Below, one piece after another: positions 51,944 to 60,688 of a stretch of DNA of 64,000 bases (position 1 is its first letter; each line of letters begins with the position of its first letter). The notes beneath the pieces are model-generated. The model made no database searches. It was not told where the DNA came from and was given only the letters and a program-made list of their open reading frames with translations. Origin of the DNA: an uncultured Oscillospiraceae bacterium (lineage in GTDB: Bacteria > Bacillota > Clostridia > Oscillospirales > Oscillospiraceae); assembly GCA_947588955.1 (NCBI GenBank), contig CANPYX010000002.1, positions 124,001 through 188,000 on the forward strand, read 5' to 3'. The position numbers were made by a program, and so were the translations under genes.

Positions 51944-51956
51944 CTCGATAATCGAG
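51944..51956 (-). promoter_or_regulatory. PadR operator 2
   Basis: CTCGATAATCGAG is a palindrome in the leader, with centre 32 bp (about three helical turns) from operator 1. Confidence 0.75.
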
Positions 51957-51967
51957 TTTATGTGCTC

Positions 51968-51996
51968 ATTATAATCTCGATATTCGAGAATGTCAA
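51968..51996 (-). promoter_or_regulatory. Consensus promoter of the PadR-DUF2812 operon containing operator 1
   Basis: On the minus strand TTGACA (complement of 51991-51996) and TATAAT (complement of 51968-51973) are exactly 17 bases apart. The spacer contains the palindrome CTCGATATTCGAG (51976-51988), so the repressor would sit between the two boxes. Confidence 0.9.
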
Positions 51997-52038
51997 CAGT
52001 AAAAAAGCGGGAAAATGAAAAATTTTCCCGCCATAGAG

Positions 52039-53946
52039 CTATTTGATTTTTGTGTTGTACAGCGAAAAGCCGTGAAGGGCGAACATGACGAGGACGGAGC
52101 CCCAGAGTGGCAAGACGCCCGTAAGCCCCAAAATTGCCGTGAGGAGCCTTGCGGCGGCGGAGGCGAAGAAGGTGACGGTGGCGTTCTTACGGACCCTTGC
52201 GGACACCCTTATGAGGCGGGATAGGCGCGATACGCCGCCGTCGGCTATTATGACGTCGGGGAAATGGGCGGTGGTGTCCTCCCCCACCCCGATCGTGACG
52301 GAGACGTTGGCGAGCTCCAAAAGCTCCCTGTCGCACCCGGCGCGGCTGACAAACGCCGTGCGGTCGCCGGGGTCCTGAGTATCCTGGATGTAACGGAGGC
52401 GCTCCAGCTTGTCCTTGGGGCGGCAGTCGGAGTAGATCTCGGTGATGCCAACCCTGCGCGCCACATTTGTGGCGGAAAGGGCGTTGTCGCCGGTCATTAT
52501 AGCCACGTTCGCCACTCCCGCGCGCCGCAGGTCGCCGGCGGCGTTGACGCTGTCCGGCAAAATACTGTCGGTAAAATCTATCCGCCCGACGCATACCTTG
52601 TCCACGCACACGAAGGCGCAGGTACAGCCGGGGACGTACATATTCCCCTTGACGCCCAGCGTCTCCATGAAGTCGATGTTGCCGATTCCCACAAGCTGCC
52701 CGCCCTCCAGTCGGACCATGCTGCCGTAGCCAGGAATTACCCGCTGATTCGTTATGAGGGACCTGTCGGGAACAACGCCGCTGGCGGCGCGGACCGCCTT
52801 GTTTATGGGGTGCTCGGAGTAAACTCCGGCGTAGGCGGCAAGGTAGAGGAGCTGATCATGGCTTATCCTCACGGGGTCGGTGTCCGCCACGGTATACACC
52901 CCGTCGGTGACGGCGCCGGTCTTGTTGTAGAGCACGGAGCCTATGTCAGCCGCAGCCTCGATGACGCCGGTGCCGCCTATCCAAAGACCGTTGTCAAAGA
53001 CGTCCTCCACCGCTTCGGAGCAGCCCAGAAGCGCCCCAAGCTCACCGCTGTATACGCACACGGAAACGAGCACGGAAGCCCTGGCGAGCCACTTCAAAAA
53101 GTCAAACCCGTCTAAGAGCGCCGGGATAAGGGCAAAGAAGACGGCGGCAGCGGCGGCGCCGAAAAAGATGTACTTTTCCAAAAGCCGAAGCTCCGAGACG
53201 GCCCCGATTTTCCCTGTCCTCAGCTCGGTAAGGCACTGGGAAAGGCGCATGTCCCGGTTGGGGTCTATTCCGTCGCACTTATCGTCAAGCCTGTCCAGCA
53301 CATTTCCCGTCAAACGCGCGGACACTCTTTCCAGAATAAGAAACAGTATGTCAAATATTATCGCGGCGATACCCGCCTCGGCGGGCTCCACCGCCGCAAC
53401 GCACATAACCACGGAGACGAACATCACCGCGGGGGCGCGGGAGCGGGACGGGTCCTTGATGTGCGCCCAGCTCCAGGCTATGAGCGGAAGGCAGGCGAGG
53501 AGCATCCCGGCAATCACAAGTATGCTCCACGCCATGTCGGACATTTGGAAGATGAGGGCGCTTGCCGTCAGCGCGGCGGCAGGGACGCACGCGGCGGCGA
53601 CGCCGATGAGCTCCGTGTCGGGCTTTCTCACCCTCGGCTTACGGCTTTTGCCGACCTTCTCCTGGACGCCGGAGTTTTCCGGCTCGCCGTCTGGCTCCTC
53701 CGGCTCCGGCTCAAAATCGCTCCGTTCCGGCTCAGATTCGGGCTCGGACTCTAACTCAGAAACGGGCTCAAGCTCCGGTTCGGGCTCGGTTTCCGGCGCC
53801 GTCTTGATGTCAGGCGCAGCCGCGGGCTCAACGTCCTCTAATTCCGGCGCGGGAGCGTTCTCCGCGTCCGAGTAGTAATCCTTTATGATGTCCTCCACGG
53901 TGTAACCGGTATCCTCCGGTTCTATACGGGGGTCCTTTTCGTCCAT
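52039..53946 (-). CDS. P-type ATPase-like membrane protein, probable pseudoenzyme
   Basis: The ~635-residue protein has P1-type ATPase architecture but altered catalysis. A Glu/Pro/Ser-rich N-terminus (~20-105, repeats such as EPEPELEPV and ESEPESEPE) precedes membrane helices. The phosphorylation motif DKTG reads NKTG (Asn341), the hinge GDGxND motif is replaced by VSRAGCDRELLEL, and the membrane CPC/CPx motif is replaced by GCSEAVEDV. Retained features include EHPINKAV (the His-Pro region of heavy-metal ATPases), MTGDN and RPKDKLERL. A transport cycle through aspartyl phosphate therefore seems impossible. ATG 53946 is preferred over a TTG at 53970. A regulatory or nucleotide-sensing role is possible; the function is unknown. 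Confidence 0.8.
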   Translation of the reverse strand: MDEKDPRIEPEDTGYTVEDIIKDYYSDAENAPAPELEDVEPAAAPDIKTAPETEPEPELEPVSELESEPESEPERSDFEPEPEEPDGEPENSGVQEKVGKSRKPRVRKPDTELIGVAAACVPAAALTASALIFQMSDMAWSILVIAGMLLACLPLIAWSWAHIKDPSRSRAPAVMFVSVVMCVAAVEPAEAGIAAIIFDILFLILERVSARLTGNVLDRLDDKCDGIDPNRDMRLSQCLTELRTGKIGAVSELRLLEKYIFFGAAAAAVFFALIPALLDGFDFLKWLARASVLVSVCVYSGELGALLGCSEAVEDVFDNGLWIGGTGVIEAAADIGSVLYNKTGAVTDGVYTVADTDPVRISHDQLLYLAAYAGVYSEHPINKAVRAASGVVPDRSLITNQRVIPGYGSMVRLEGGQLVGIGNIDFMETLGVKGNMYVPGCTCAFVCVDKVCVGRIDFTDSILPDSVNAAGDLRRAGVANVAIMTGDNALSATNVARRVGITEIYSDCRPKDKLERLRYIQDTQDPGDRTAFVSRAGCDRELLELANVSVTIGVGEDTTAHFPDVIIADGGVSRLSRLIRVSARVRKNATVTFFASAAARLLTAILGLTGVLPLWGSVLVMFALHGFSLYNTKIK

Positions 53947-54004
53947 TGTATCACCACCCGAAAATTTCAAAGGAGGCGAGCAAAGCGCGCCTCCTTAATG
54001 GCTT

Positions 54005-54973
54005 TTAGGCTTTGCCGGCGCAGCCAAGGACGTCTATGAGCTTGTGGGTGACGATGGCCTTGATGTTGGCGCGGGCGGGAGTGAGGTACTGGCGGGGGTC
54101 AAAGTGGTCGGGGTGATCCGCGAAATACTTGCGGATGGAGCCGGTCATGGCAAGGCGGAGGTCGGAGTCAATGTTTATCTTGCACACGGACAGCGTGGCC
54201 GCCTTTCTGAGCTGCTCCTCGGGGATACCCACGGCGTCGGGCATTTTGCCGCCGTTTTCGTTGATCATCTTCACAAACTCCTGTGGAACGCTGGAGGAGC
54301 CGTGGAGCACGATGGGGAATCCGGGCAGGCGGCGGGATACCTCCTCAAGGATGTCGAACCTCAGGGGAGGCGGAACGAGGACGCCCTGCTCATTGCGGGT
54401 GCACTGGGCGGCGGTGAACTTGTAGGCACCGTGGCTGGTGCCGATGGCGATGGCGAGTGAGTCGCAGCCGGTCTTGGAGACAAACTCCTCAACCTCCTCA
54501 GGGCGGGTGTAGCTGGAATCCTCGGCGGAGACGTTGACCTCGTCCTCCACGCCGGCCAGGGAGCCGAGCTCCGCCTCGACGACGACACCGTGATCGTGGG
54601 CGTACTCCACCACCTTGCGGGTGATGGCAATATTCTCGGCGAAGGGCTTGGAGCTGGCGTCGATCATCACGGAGGTAAAACCGCCGTCGATGCAGGACTT
54701 GCAGGTCTCAAAGTCGGGACCGTGGTCAAGGTGCAGGGCGATGGGTATGTCGGGGCACTCTATGACAGCCGCCTCCACAAGCTTCACAAGGTAGGTGTGG
54801 TTGGCGTAGGCGCGGGCGCCCTTGCTGACCTGGAGGATCAGCGGCGCGTGCTGCTCCCGGGCGGCCTCGGTGATCCCCTGGACGATCTCCATGTTGTTTA
54901 CGTTGAAGGCGCCCACGGCGTAGCCGCCGTCATAGGCCTTCTTAAACATCTCGGTGGTGGTTACTAAAGGCAT
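54005..54973 (-). CDS. fba: Class II fructose-1,6-bisphosphate aldolase
   Basis: The 322-residue zinc aldolase of glycolysis shows LHLDHGPDFETC (catalytic Asp and zinc His), VVVEAELGSLAG, SYTRPEEVEEFV, AIAIGTSHG, FPIVLHGSSSVP and VCKINIDSDLRLA. ATG 54973 follows GAGGAG; the longer frame reads through the promoter. It reversibly cleaves fructose-1,6-bisphosphate to dihydroxyacetone phosphate and glyceraldehyde-3-phosphate. Confidence 0.96.
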   Translation of the reverse strand: MPLVTTTEMFKKAYDGGYAVGAFNVNNMEIVQGITEAAREQHAPLILQVSKGARAYANHTYLVKLVEAAVIECPDIPIALHLDHGPDFETCKSCIDGGFTSVMIDASSKPFAENIAITRKVVEYAHDHGVVVEAELGSLAGVEDEVNVSAEDSSYTRPEEVEEFVSKTGCDSLAIAIGTSHGAYKFTAAQCTRNEQGVLVPPPLRFDILEEVSRRLPGFPIVLHGSSSVPQEFVKMINENGGKMPDAVGIPEEQLRKAATLSVCKINIDSDLRLAMTGSIRKYFADHPDHFDPRQYLTPARANIKAIVTHKLIDVLGCAGKA

Positions 54974-55103
54974 ATATGTCACTCCTCGGTAGAAAGATTG
55001 GGTTTTCGACTGTTCCATTATACCATATCGGTCCGCCAATTCAAGTATAAAAATAGCAAAAAATAACGCGGCACGTCTTTTCAACGTACCGCGTTTTGAT
55101 TAT

Positions 55104-56303
55104 TTACGCAAGGGGCTCGTTGTTGAGGAATTTTTCCAGCCTGTCAAGACCCTTTTTGATGTTCTCAAGGCTCGTGGCGTAGCTCCAGCGGATGTGCTCG
55201 TTGGACCCGAAGGCGGCGCCGGGGACCGTGGCGACAAGGCCGTGCTTCAAAAGCGCCTGGGCAAAATCCGAGGAGTCGCGTATCTCCTCCCCGCATATGG
55301 TGGAGCCGAAGGTTTTGGAGACGTTCATGAATATGTAGAACGCCCCGTCTGGGGGAAGGCAGCTCACCTTGTCAATGGCGTTTACGCGGCTGACGAAATA
55401 CTCCCGCCTCTCGGCAAATTTTTTGCGCATCTCCTCCACGCATGTCTGGTCGCCGCTGTAAGCCTCGATCGCGGCGTACTGGGCGATGTTGCAGGCGTTG
55501 CCGGTGGAGTGGCTGAGGTAGGTGTCCATGAGCTTTATGATCTCCGCGGGTCCCGCGGCAAAGCCTATCCTCCAGCCGGTCATGGCGTAGGTCTTGGATA
55601 CGCCGTTGACGACCACGGTGCGCTTATAAAGCTCCGGGTCAATGGCGGCGGCGGAGACGAATTTGCCCTCGTAGACAAGCGTGGCATAGATCTCATCGTC
55701 GATGAGGTAGAGGTCGTTTTCAACAATTACCTTTGACAGGGCGCGAAGCTCCTCCTCGGAGTAGAGCATTCCCGTGGGGTTGGAGGGGTTTGTGAGGATG
55801 ACGGCCTTGGTCCGGTCCGTGACCGCGGCGGCAAGCTGCTCCGGGGAGACCTTGAACCTTGTGGACTCGTCGGTTTTGAGGATCACGGGCTTCGCCCCGC
55901 ACATCCTTATCGCCTCCTCATAGGTCACCCAGTAGGGCGCGGGGAGAATGACCTCGTCGCCGGGGTTGAGCATGACGCGCATAGCGACGTACAGCACGTG
56001 CTTCGCGCCGGAGGTTACGCAGATGTTCTTGTTTTCATATTTGACGCCGAAGGTCCTGTCAAGATAGCCGCATATGGCGGCCTTTAGGGGCGCCACGCCC
56101 GAAGAGGAGGTATAATAGGACTTGTTCCCTTCGATGGCGGCGATGCCCGCCTCCTTGATGGGGTCCGGCGTGAAGAAATCGGTCTCCCCCGCCCCGAAGC
56201 TGACCACGTCCACACCCTGGGACTTGAGCTCCTGGCTGAGGGCGTTGATTGCGAGTGTCGCCGAGGGCTTTATCGCCGAGGCGGCGTTTGACAGGCTTTT
56301 CAT
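55104..56303 (-). CDS. Pyridoxal-phosphate-dependent aspartate-type aminotransferase
   Basis: The 399-residue class I/II aminotransferase (AspC-like, subgroup Ib) carries SFGAGETDFFTPDPIKEAG, the NPSNPTGMLYS substrate loop, LIDDEIYATLVY and the PLP-Lys motif GVSKTYAMTGWRIGF; the C-terminal EHIRWSYATS holds the carboxylate-binding Arg. It most likely transaminates aspartate and 2-oxoglutarate. ATG 56303 fits family length; the longer frame crosses the promoter. Confidence 0.9.
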   Translation of the reverse strand: MKSLSNAASAIKPSATLAINALSQELKSQGVDVVSFGAGETDFFTPDPIKEAGIAAIEGNKSYYTSSSGVAPLKAAICGYLDRTFGVKYENKNICVTSGAKHVLYVAMRVMLNPGDEVILPAPYWVTYEEAIRMCGAKPVILKTDESTRFKVSPEQLAAAVTDRTKAVILTNPSNPTGMLYSEEELRALSKVIVENDLYLIDDEIYATLVYEGKFVSAAAIDPELYKRTVVVNGVSKTYAMTGWRIGFAAGPAEIIKLMDTYLSHSTGNACNIAQYAAIEAYSGDQTCVEEMRKKFAERREYFVSRVNAIDKVSCLPPDGAFYIFMNVSKTFGSTICGEEIRDSSDFAQALLKHGLVATVPGAAFGSNEHIRWSYATSLENIKKGLDRLEKFLNNEPLA

Positions 56304-56581
56304 GATGGTATATCCCCTATCTGCAATTGATTTTACAGTCATTATATGCTCAATCCTGCATTTTGGCAAGAGTATAAGGTCATTTTCATATGAATATGAA
56401 TTTTTCGCTTGCATCAACATTCATAATTTGTGCATTTTAACACCAACCTGACCTAAGCAAGCGAGGATACAGCTTAAAATATGCAAAATTCGGAAACGCG
56501 CCGAAAACGTATCAAACAGCGCGGCGGTGCAAATAATAGCTTACGCAAAGCTTTATGGTCAAGGACCGACAAGGAGGAAAT

Positions 56582-56935
56582 ATGAAAAAAGCGTTATATA
56601 TCGTTCTGGCGCTTATAATGGCGCTCTCACTGGTCTCCTGCGGCAGCTCCGACGCCGACAGGAGCGACAACACCAAGGACGGAGTTATCGGCGACGGGCT
56701 TGACGACCTCAAGGACGACCTTCGCGACATGGGCGAGGACATCACCGGCAGCATGGGCACCGGCGGAAACAACGGCACCACCGGAACCAACAACGGCACC
56801 GGCACGAACGGCACCACCGGCACAAACAACGGCACCGGTACGAACGGGAACAACGGAACCAACGGTACTAACGGCACTGCCGGTACAGGCAGCGCAAACA
56901 ACGGCTACGTGCCCGGCAACGGAATGAACCGGTAA
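56582..56935 (+). CDS. Small lipoprotein with Asn/Gly/Thr-rich repeat tail
   Basis: The 117-residue protein has a lipoprotein signal ending LSLVSC (Cys20). A short acidic part (DGLDDLKDDLRDMGEDITGSMG) precedes ~50 residues built of GTNG/TTGTNN units before NGYVPGNGMNR. AAGGAGG precedes the ATG. The repeat tail looks like an extended wall-spanning spacer. It is single-gene, with no recognised domain. Confidence 0.78.
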   Translation: MKKALYIVLALIMALSLVSCGSSDADRSDNTKDGVIGDGLDDLKDDLRDMGEDITGSMGTGGNNGTTGTNNGTGTNGTTGTNNGTGTNGNNGTNGTNGTAGTGSANNGYVPGNGMNR

Positions 56936-57060
56936 GCAAACCTTACAGCAAAACACAAACATACCCACACCGTGCGGTCAACCGCGGGTGTGGGTATGCT
57001 TGTGTTGTAAAAGACTCAGCCGTCTCAATTTGATGAAGTCGAGGCGGCATGTACGATTCT

Positions 57061-57597
57061 TTATTGCTGCTCAATACTCCGGTCAATTTCTCCGTAGATC
57101 TCTCTGAACGTATCCTCTGATATTGCCGCTTTTGGCATCCAGAATGAATATAGCGCGCGCAATTCTGGAGAATCACCAAGTAATGAACTCACTTCTTCGT
57201 AGGCAAATGTGTTTGCGTCCGTCTCATAAGGCTGTCCCAGATAAACCTCTGTAAAAAAGTCCTCGTTCACATCCAGTTTGCAGGTTTTCCATTCGCCGTC
57301 TACAAGCTTATGGCAAACGCCATCATACATAATGACATATTGCCGGCTTTTAATTATCATCTCGTCAAATCGGTCCGGTTGGAGGTATTGGGATGCGTGG
57401 CGCAATTCATGAAACAGATAAAACAATTTTTCATAATCAGGACGCCTGTCAAGCCTCGTCAGGTTGATATAAACGGTCCCGCTGTCCGGGTCAAATGTCC
57501 CATTTGCGTTTTCATATCCAACCGGCATAGCAAAAGACAGGCAGACATCTAAACCGTTTTCGTGGCAATATCTGTTAAAATAAGTGTGATAGTTCAT
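57061..57597 (-). CDS. Putative zinc metallopeptidase, HEXXH type
   Basis: The 178-residue protein has HELRHASQY near residue 68, a zincin HEXXH motif, with a candidate third ligand Glu/Asp downstream (YETDANTFAYEE). There is no signal peptide. The pattern resembles ImmA/IrrE-type or phage-associated metallopeptidases, but I cannot assign a family. ATG 57597 follows AGGA. Confidence 0.6.
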   Translation of the reverse strand: MNYHTYFNRYCHENGLDVCLSFAMPVGYENANGTFDPDSGTVYINLTRLDRRPDYEKLFYLFHELRHASQYLQPDRFDEMIIKSRQYVIMYDGVCHKLVDGEWKTCKLDVNEDFFTEVYLGQPYETDANTFAYEEVSSLLGDSPELRALYSFWMPKAAISEDTFREIYGEIDRSIEQQ

Positions 57598-57820
57598 CGT
57601 ATGTTTCCTCATAGAGATACAAAGGAAATGTTTTTTGAATTGTCCTTCTCCAGTCCACTCAATTTAACATTATATCATCCAAATGCGAAGAAATCTACTG
57701 TCGGCTAAGACGGTTAATTAATTTTTTTACAAAATTTCTGCCATCGAATTGGGACTCAAAAAATATGTGGACTATTACGCCGGAATGTGATACAATATAT
57801 CCGCAGAAAGGGATAAAAAT

Positions 57821-58798
57821 ATGGACATAGAGACAACTGTAGCTCAGGCGATACATTCCGCCGACGACAAAGCCAGATATGACGCCGCGTGCAAAAGGCT
57901 TTTATCCGAGAAGTCTATTCTCGCCAGGATCATGCGGCGCTGTGTCCCCGAATACTTAAATTGCAGTGTCGAGGATATTGAGAAGCGTTACATCGAAGGA
58001 ACGCCGCAGGTCGGCGAGGTGCCGGTTTTCCCAGACGGGCAGTCCCCGATAATTCGCGGTCAGGATACCAGCGACAAAAGCGTGAGCGAGGGAACGGTCA
58101 CCTACGATATCCGTTTTCAAGCCTTGATCCCTGGCACGGATGACAGGCTGAGCCTTATCATAAATATCGAAGCCCAGAACAAGTATAACCCAGGGTATCC
58201 GCTGACCATGCGCGGAATATACTACTGCGCCCGCATGATCTCCTCCCAGTACGGACAGGAATTTGTGTAATCGCACTATGAGCGGCTGAAAAAGGTATAC
58301 TCGATCTGGATCTGCATGGACCCGCCTAAGGAAAAGGCGAACACGATCATGCAATACGCCATACAAAAAAGAGACGTCTTCGGCAGGACCGTCGAGCCGG
58401 TCGAGCATTATGATCTGCTGACGGTCATCATGCTGAATATCGGCAATCCGGAGGAACCGGGCGCGGATAAGCTCCTGAGAATGTTGGGAGTTCTTCTGTC
58501 GGGGAAAATGAAGGAAAATGAGAAGCGGGATATTCTGACAAATGAGTACAATATCCCTATGACGCGTGAAGTTGAAAAGGAGGTTACAGCAATGTGCAAC
58601 TTGAGCCAGGGAATCGAAGACCGCGGGATTCAAATAGGCAGGCAGGAAACTCATATCGATCTGTACTGGTCAATGCTAAATGAACACCATTGGACATCAA
58701 AAGAAGCCTTGGACTTTCTCAAAATACCTGTCAACGAGCGTGAAAGCTTCCTGAAGGAAGCGCAAAAGGCAAACATGGCACAGTGGCAACGAGGTTAA
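57821..58798 (+). pseudogene. Rpn/PD-(D/E)XK nuclease family (putative transposase) gene with nonsense mutation
   Basis: One frame runs from 57821 to 58798 except for a TAA at 58268-58270. Before it are the catalytic regions YDIRFQALIPG and IINIEAQNKYNPGYPLTMRGIYYCARMIS (PD-(D/E)XK core), and after it SHYERLKKVYSIWICMDPPK, a usual continuation of this family. The C-terminus (IEDRGIQIG, SMLNEHHWTSKEALDFLKIP) is partly duplicated downstream. These proteins are RecA-independent recombination-promoting nucleases or transposase relatives, often decayed in gut Firmicutes. Confidence 0.8.
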
Positions 58799-58799
58799 A

Positions 58800-59042
58800 G
58801 TGATGTGTAATTTGAGTCAAGCTATTGAAGACCGCGGAATTCAAATAGGGTTTCAACAAGGCTTTAAAGAAGGCTTTAAACAGGGATATAAACAAGGCAG
58901 GCGGGAATGCTTTATCAACGTGTACTGGTCAATGCTAAATGAACTCCATTGGACATCGGAAAAGGCCTTAGACTTTCTCAAAATACCCGTCGACGAGCGT
59001 GAGAGTTTTCTTAAGGAAGCGCAAAAGGCAAACAACGCGTAA
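58800..59042 (+). pseudogene. Tandem partial copy of the Rpn-type C-terminus
   Basis: About 80 codons repeat the end of the preceding gene (CNLSQAIEDRGIQIG, YWSMLNELHWTSEKALDFLKIPVDERESFLKEAQKAN), with a 14-residue insertion of FKEGFKQGYKQG repeats. It is in a different frame from the upstream copy and starts right after its stop. It may be translated from GTG 58800 but lacks the nuclease domain. Confidence 0.7.
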
Positions 59043-59074
59043 CATAAAATATTACTTAAAAAGTGGGGCTGAGG

Positions 59075-59941
59075 ATGGCAGAGCTTTTGAAGGGCGCGCC
59101 GGTGGCGGCGAGGATGAATGAGGAGACGCGCGCGCGTGCAGGGGCGCTTCGGGAAATGGGCGTCGTGCCGACGCTGGCGCTGGTGCGCGTGGGTGAAAAC
59201 CCCGCGGACATCTCCTATGAGCGTGGGGCGGTGAAGCGTTGCGCCGGAGTGGGGATAGAGACGAGGAGCGTCGTACTGTCCGAGGACGTGAGCGAGGCGG
59301 AGCTTATTGACACCATCCGCTCCCTGAGCGGGGATAAGTCCGTTCACGGGATACTCATCTTCCGTCCCCTGCCCAGGCACATCGACGACTCCGCCGTCTG
59401 CGCCGCGCTGGACCCGGCCAAGGACGTGGACGGAATAACCGACGTCTCCCTCGCCGGGGTGTTTACCGGCAGCGGGCGGGGCTTCTGCCCCTGCACAGCC
59501 GAGGGCTGCGCCCGGATACTCGACCACTACGGTATTGACTGCGCCGGAAAGCGGGCGGTGGTCATCGGCAGGAGCCTGGTCATCGGCAAGCCCGTGTCCC
59601 AGCTGCTCCTCGCCCGCAACGCCACGGTCACAGTATGCCACACCCGCACACGGGACCTTGCCGGCGAGACGCGCCGCGCTGACATAGTCGTCTCCGCCGT
59701 GGGACGCCTCGGCTCCCTCACCGCCGGCCACGTCTCTCCCAGACAGGTGATAGTGGACGTGGGGATAAACGAGCTCCCCGACGGCGGCATATCGGGCGAC
59801 GCGGACTTTGAGGCGGTGGAGCCCATCGTCTCCGCCATCACTCCCGTACCCGGCGGCGTCGGAAGCGTCACCACCGCCGTCCTCGCCCGCCACACAGTTG
59901 AATCTGCTGAGAATCCAAAAAATGGCAAAGCCATTTTTTGA
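59075..59941 (+). CDS. folD: Bifunctional methylenetetrahydrofolate dehydrogenase/cyclohydrolase FolD
   Basis: The 288-residue FolD has SYERGAVKRCAGVGIE (catalytic Tyr and Lys), PLPRHID, KDVDGI, VVIGRSLVIGKPVSQLL (NADP site) and ITPVPGGVGSVTTAVLARHT. It interconverts 5,10-methylene- and 10-formyl-THF. ATG 59075 follows GGGG. The last codons and the TGA lie inside hairpin H1 of repeat copy 2, so the end of the protein (NPKNGKAIF) comes from the repeat. Confidence 0.94.
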   Translation: MAELLKGAPVAARMNEETRARAGALREMGVVPTLALVRVGENPADISYERGAVKRCAGVGIETRSVVLSEDVSEAELIDTIRSLSGDKSVHGILIFRPLPRHIDDSAVCAALDPAKDVDGITDVSLAGVFTGSGRGFCPCTAEGCARILDHYGIDCAGKRAVVIGRSLVIGKPVSQLLLARNATVTVCHTRTRDLAGETRRADIVVSAVGRLGSLTAGHVSPRQVIVDVGINELPDGGISGDADFEAVEPIVSAITPVPGGVGSVTTAVLARHTVESAENPKNGKAIF

Positions 59942-60087
59942 TGGGGAAACGTGCGAAAAGCCCTTGCGAAAGGTCTGCGGACCTTTCGCAAGGGCTTTCC
60001 TGCTGTCGCGCTGCGCGCGTGACCCGAAGGGTCACACACTTGCGTGACAAAAGGTGATTTTTCCGACGTACATGCCGCCGGAAAAAT
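59916..60087. repeat. Structured intergenic repeat, copy 2
   Basis: The ~172-bp element is homologous to copy 1. H1 is CAAAAAATGGC 59916-59926 with 59930-59940. H2 is a 19-bp perfect stem (59957-59975 with 59980-59998) around the same TGCG loop. H3 is 60004-60011 with 60042-60049, enclosing GTGACCC/GGGTCAC (60019-60035). H4 is 60057-60067 with 60077-60087, with one mismatch. It lies between convergent folD and the hydro-lyase gene and supplies the folD stop codon. Confidence 0.9.
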
Positions 60088-60133
60088 ACTGGATTTTGAG
60101 CTTTTTAGTCTAAGTCAGGGGGGCCTGCCTCTT

Positions 60134-60688
60134 TCACATTTTATATTGTTCTATCCCCTGCCGGAATATGTCTCCGCCTGTGGGGTCGATTCCCACTGTC
60201 AGGGGCATTTTTTCTACGTACAGGCGCTTTACGGACTCGCAGCCCAGCTCCGGGAAGGCTATCTCCTCCATCTCCTTTATGGACCTTGCCACGAGAGCCC
60301 CGGCGCCTCCCACGGCGCACAGGTAGACGGCGCCGTTTTTCACGATGGAGTCCCGGACATCGTCGGACCTGAGCCCCTTGCCTATCATCGCCGCGAGCCC
60401 CAGATCCAGGAGCCTTGGCGTAAAGGCGTCCATGCGGCTCGATGTGGTGGGACCGCAGGCGCCGGTGGGCATACCGTCGTGCCCCGGCGTGGGTCCGGCG
60501 TAATATATGACGGCGTCCTTTATTTCAAAGGGCGTCCTCTCCCCCGCGTCAAGGAGCCGGAATATGGCCATGTGCGCCTGGTCGCGGGAGGTGTAAACCG
60601 TCCCTGTGAGCAGTACCCTGTCCCCGGCGCGCATTTGCGGAGCGAAACTCCTTATCTCCTCTGACCTTATATCGAATATCTTCTGCAC
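60134..60688 (-). CDS. Fe-S hydro-lyase beta subunit (fumarate/tartrate dehydratase type)
   Basis: The 184-residue protein matches the C-terminal/beta part of class I fumarase or L-tartrate dehydratase: GPTTSSRMD, YYAGPTPG, IGKG and GIDPTGGDIF. The beta subunit supplies substrate-binding residues; the alpha subunit carries the 4Fe-4S cluster. No alpha gene is in this window, so the partner is encoded elsewhere or lost. GTG 60688 lies inside the upstream coiled-coil gene (22-base overlap) with GAGGAG upstream. Confidence 0.85.
   Translation of the reverse strand: MQKIFDIRSEEIRSFAPQMRAGDRVLLTGTVYTSRDQAHMAIFRLLDAGERTPFEIKDAVIYYAGPTPGHDGMPTGACGPTTSSRMDAFTPRLLDLGLAAMIGKGLRSDDVRDSIVKNGAVYLCAVGGAGALVARSIKEMEEIAFPELGCESVKRLYVEKMPLTVGIDPTGGDIFRQGIEQYKM

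Noticed and set aside
52039-53946. A functional metal-transporting P-type ATPase
   Set aside because: The essential phosphorylated Asp is Asn and the hinge motif is missing.
56700-56927. An alternative Thr/Pro-rich reading frame over the lipoprotein repeat
   Set aside because: It lacks a ribosome site and signal peptide; the frame with the lipobox is the real one.
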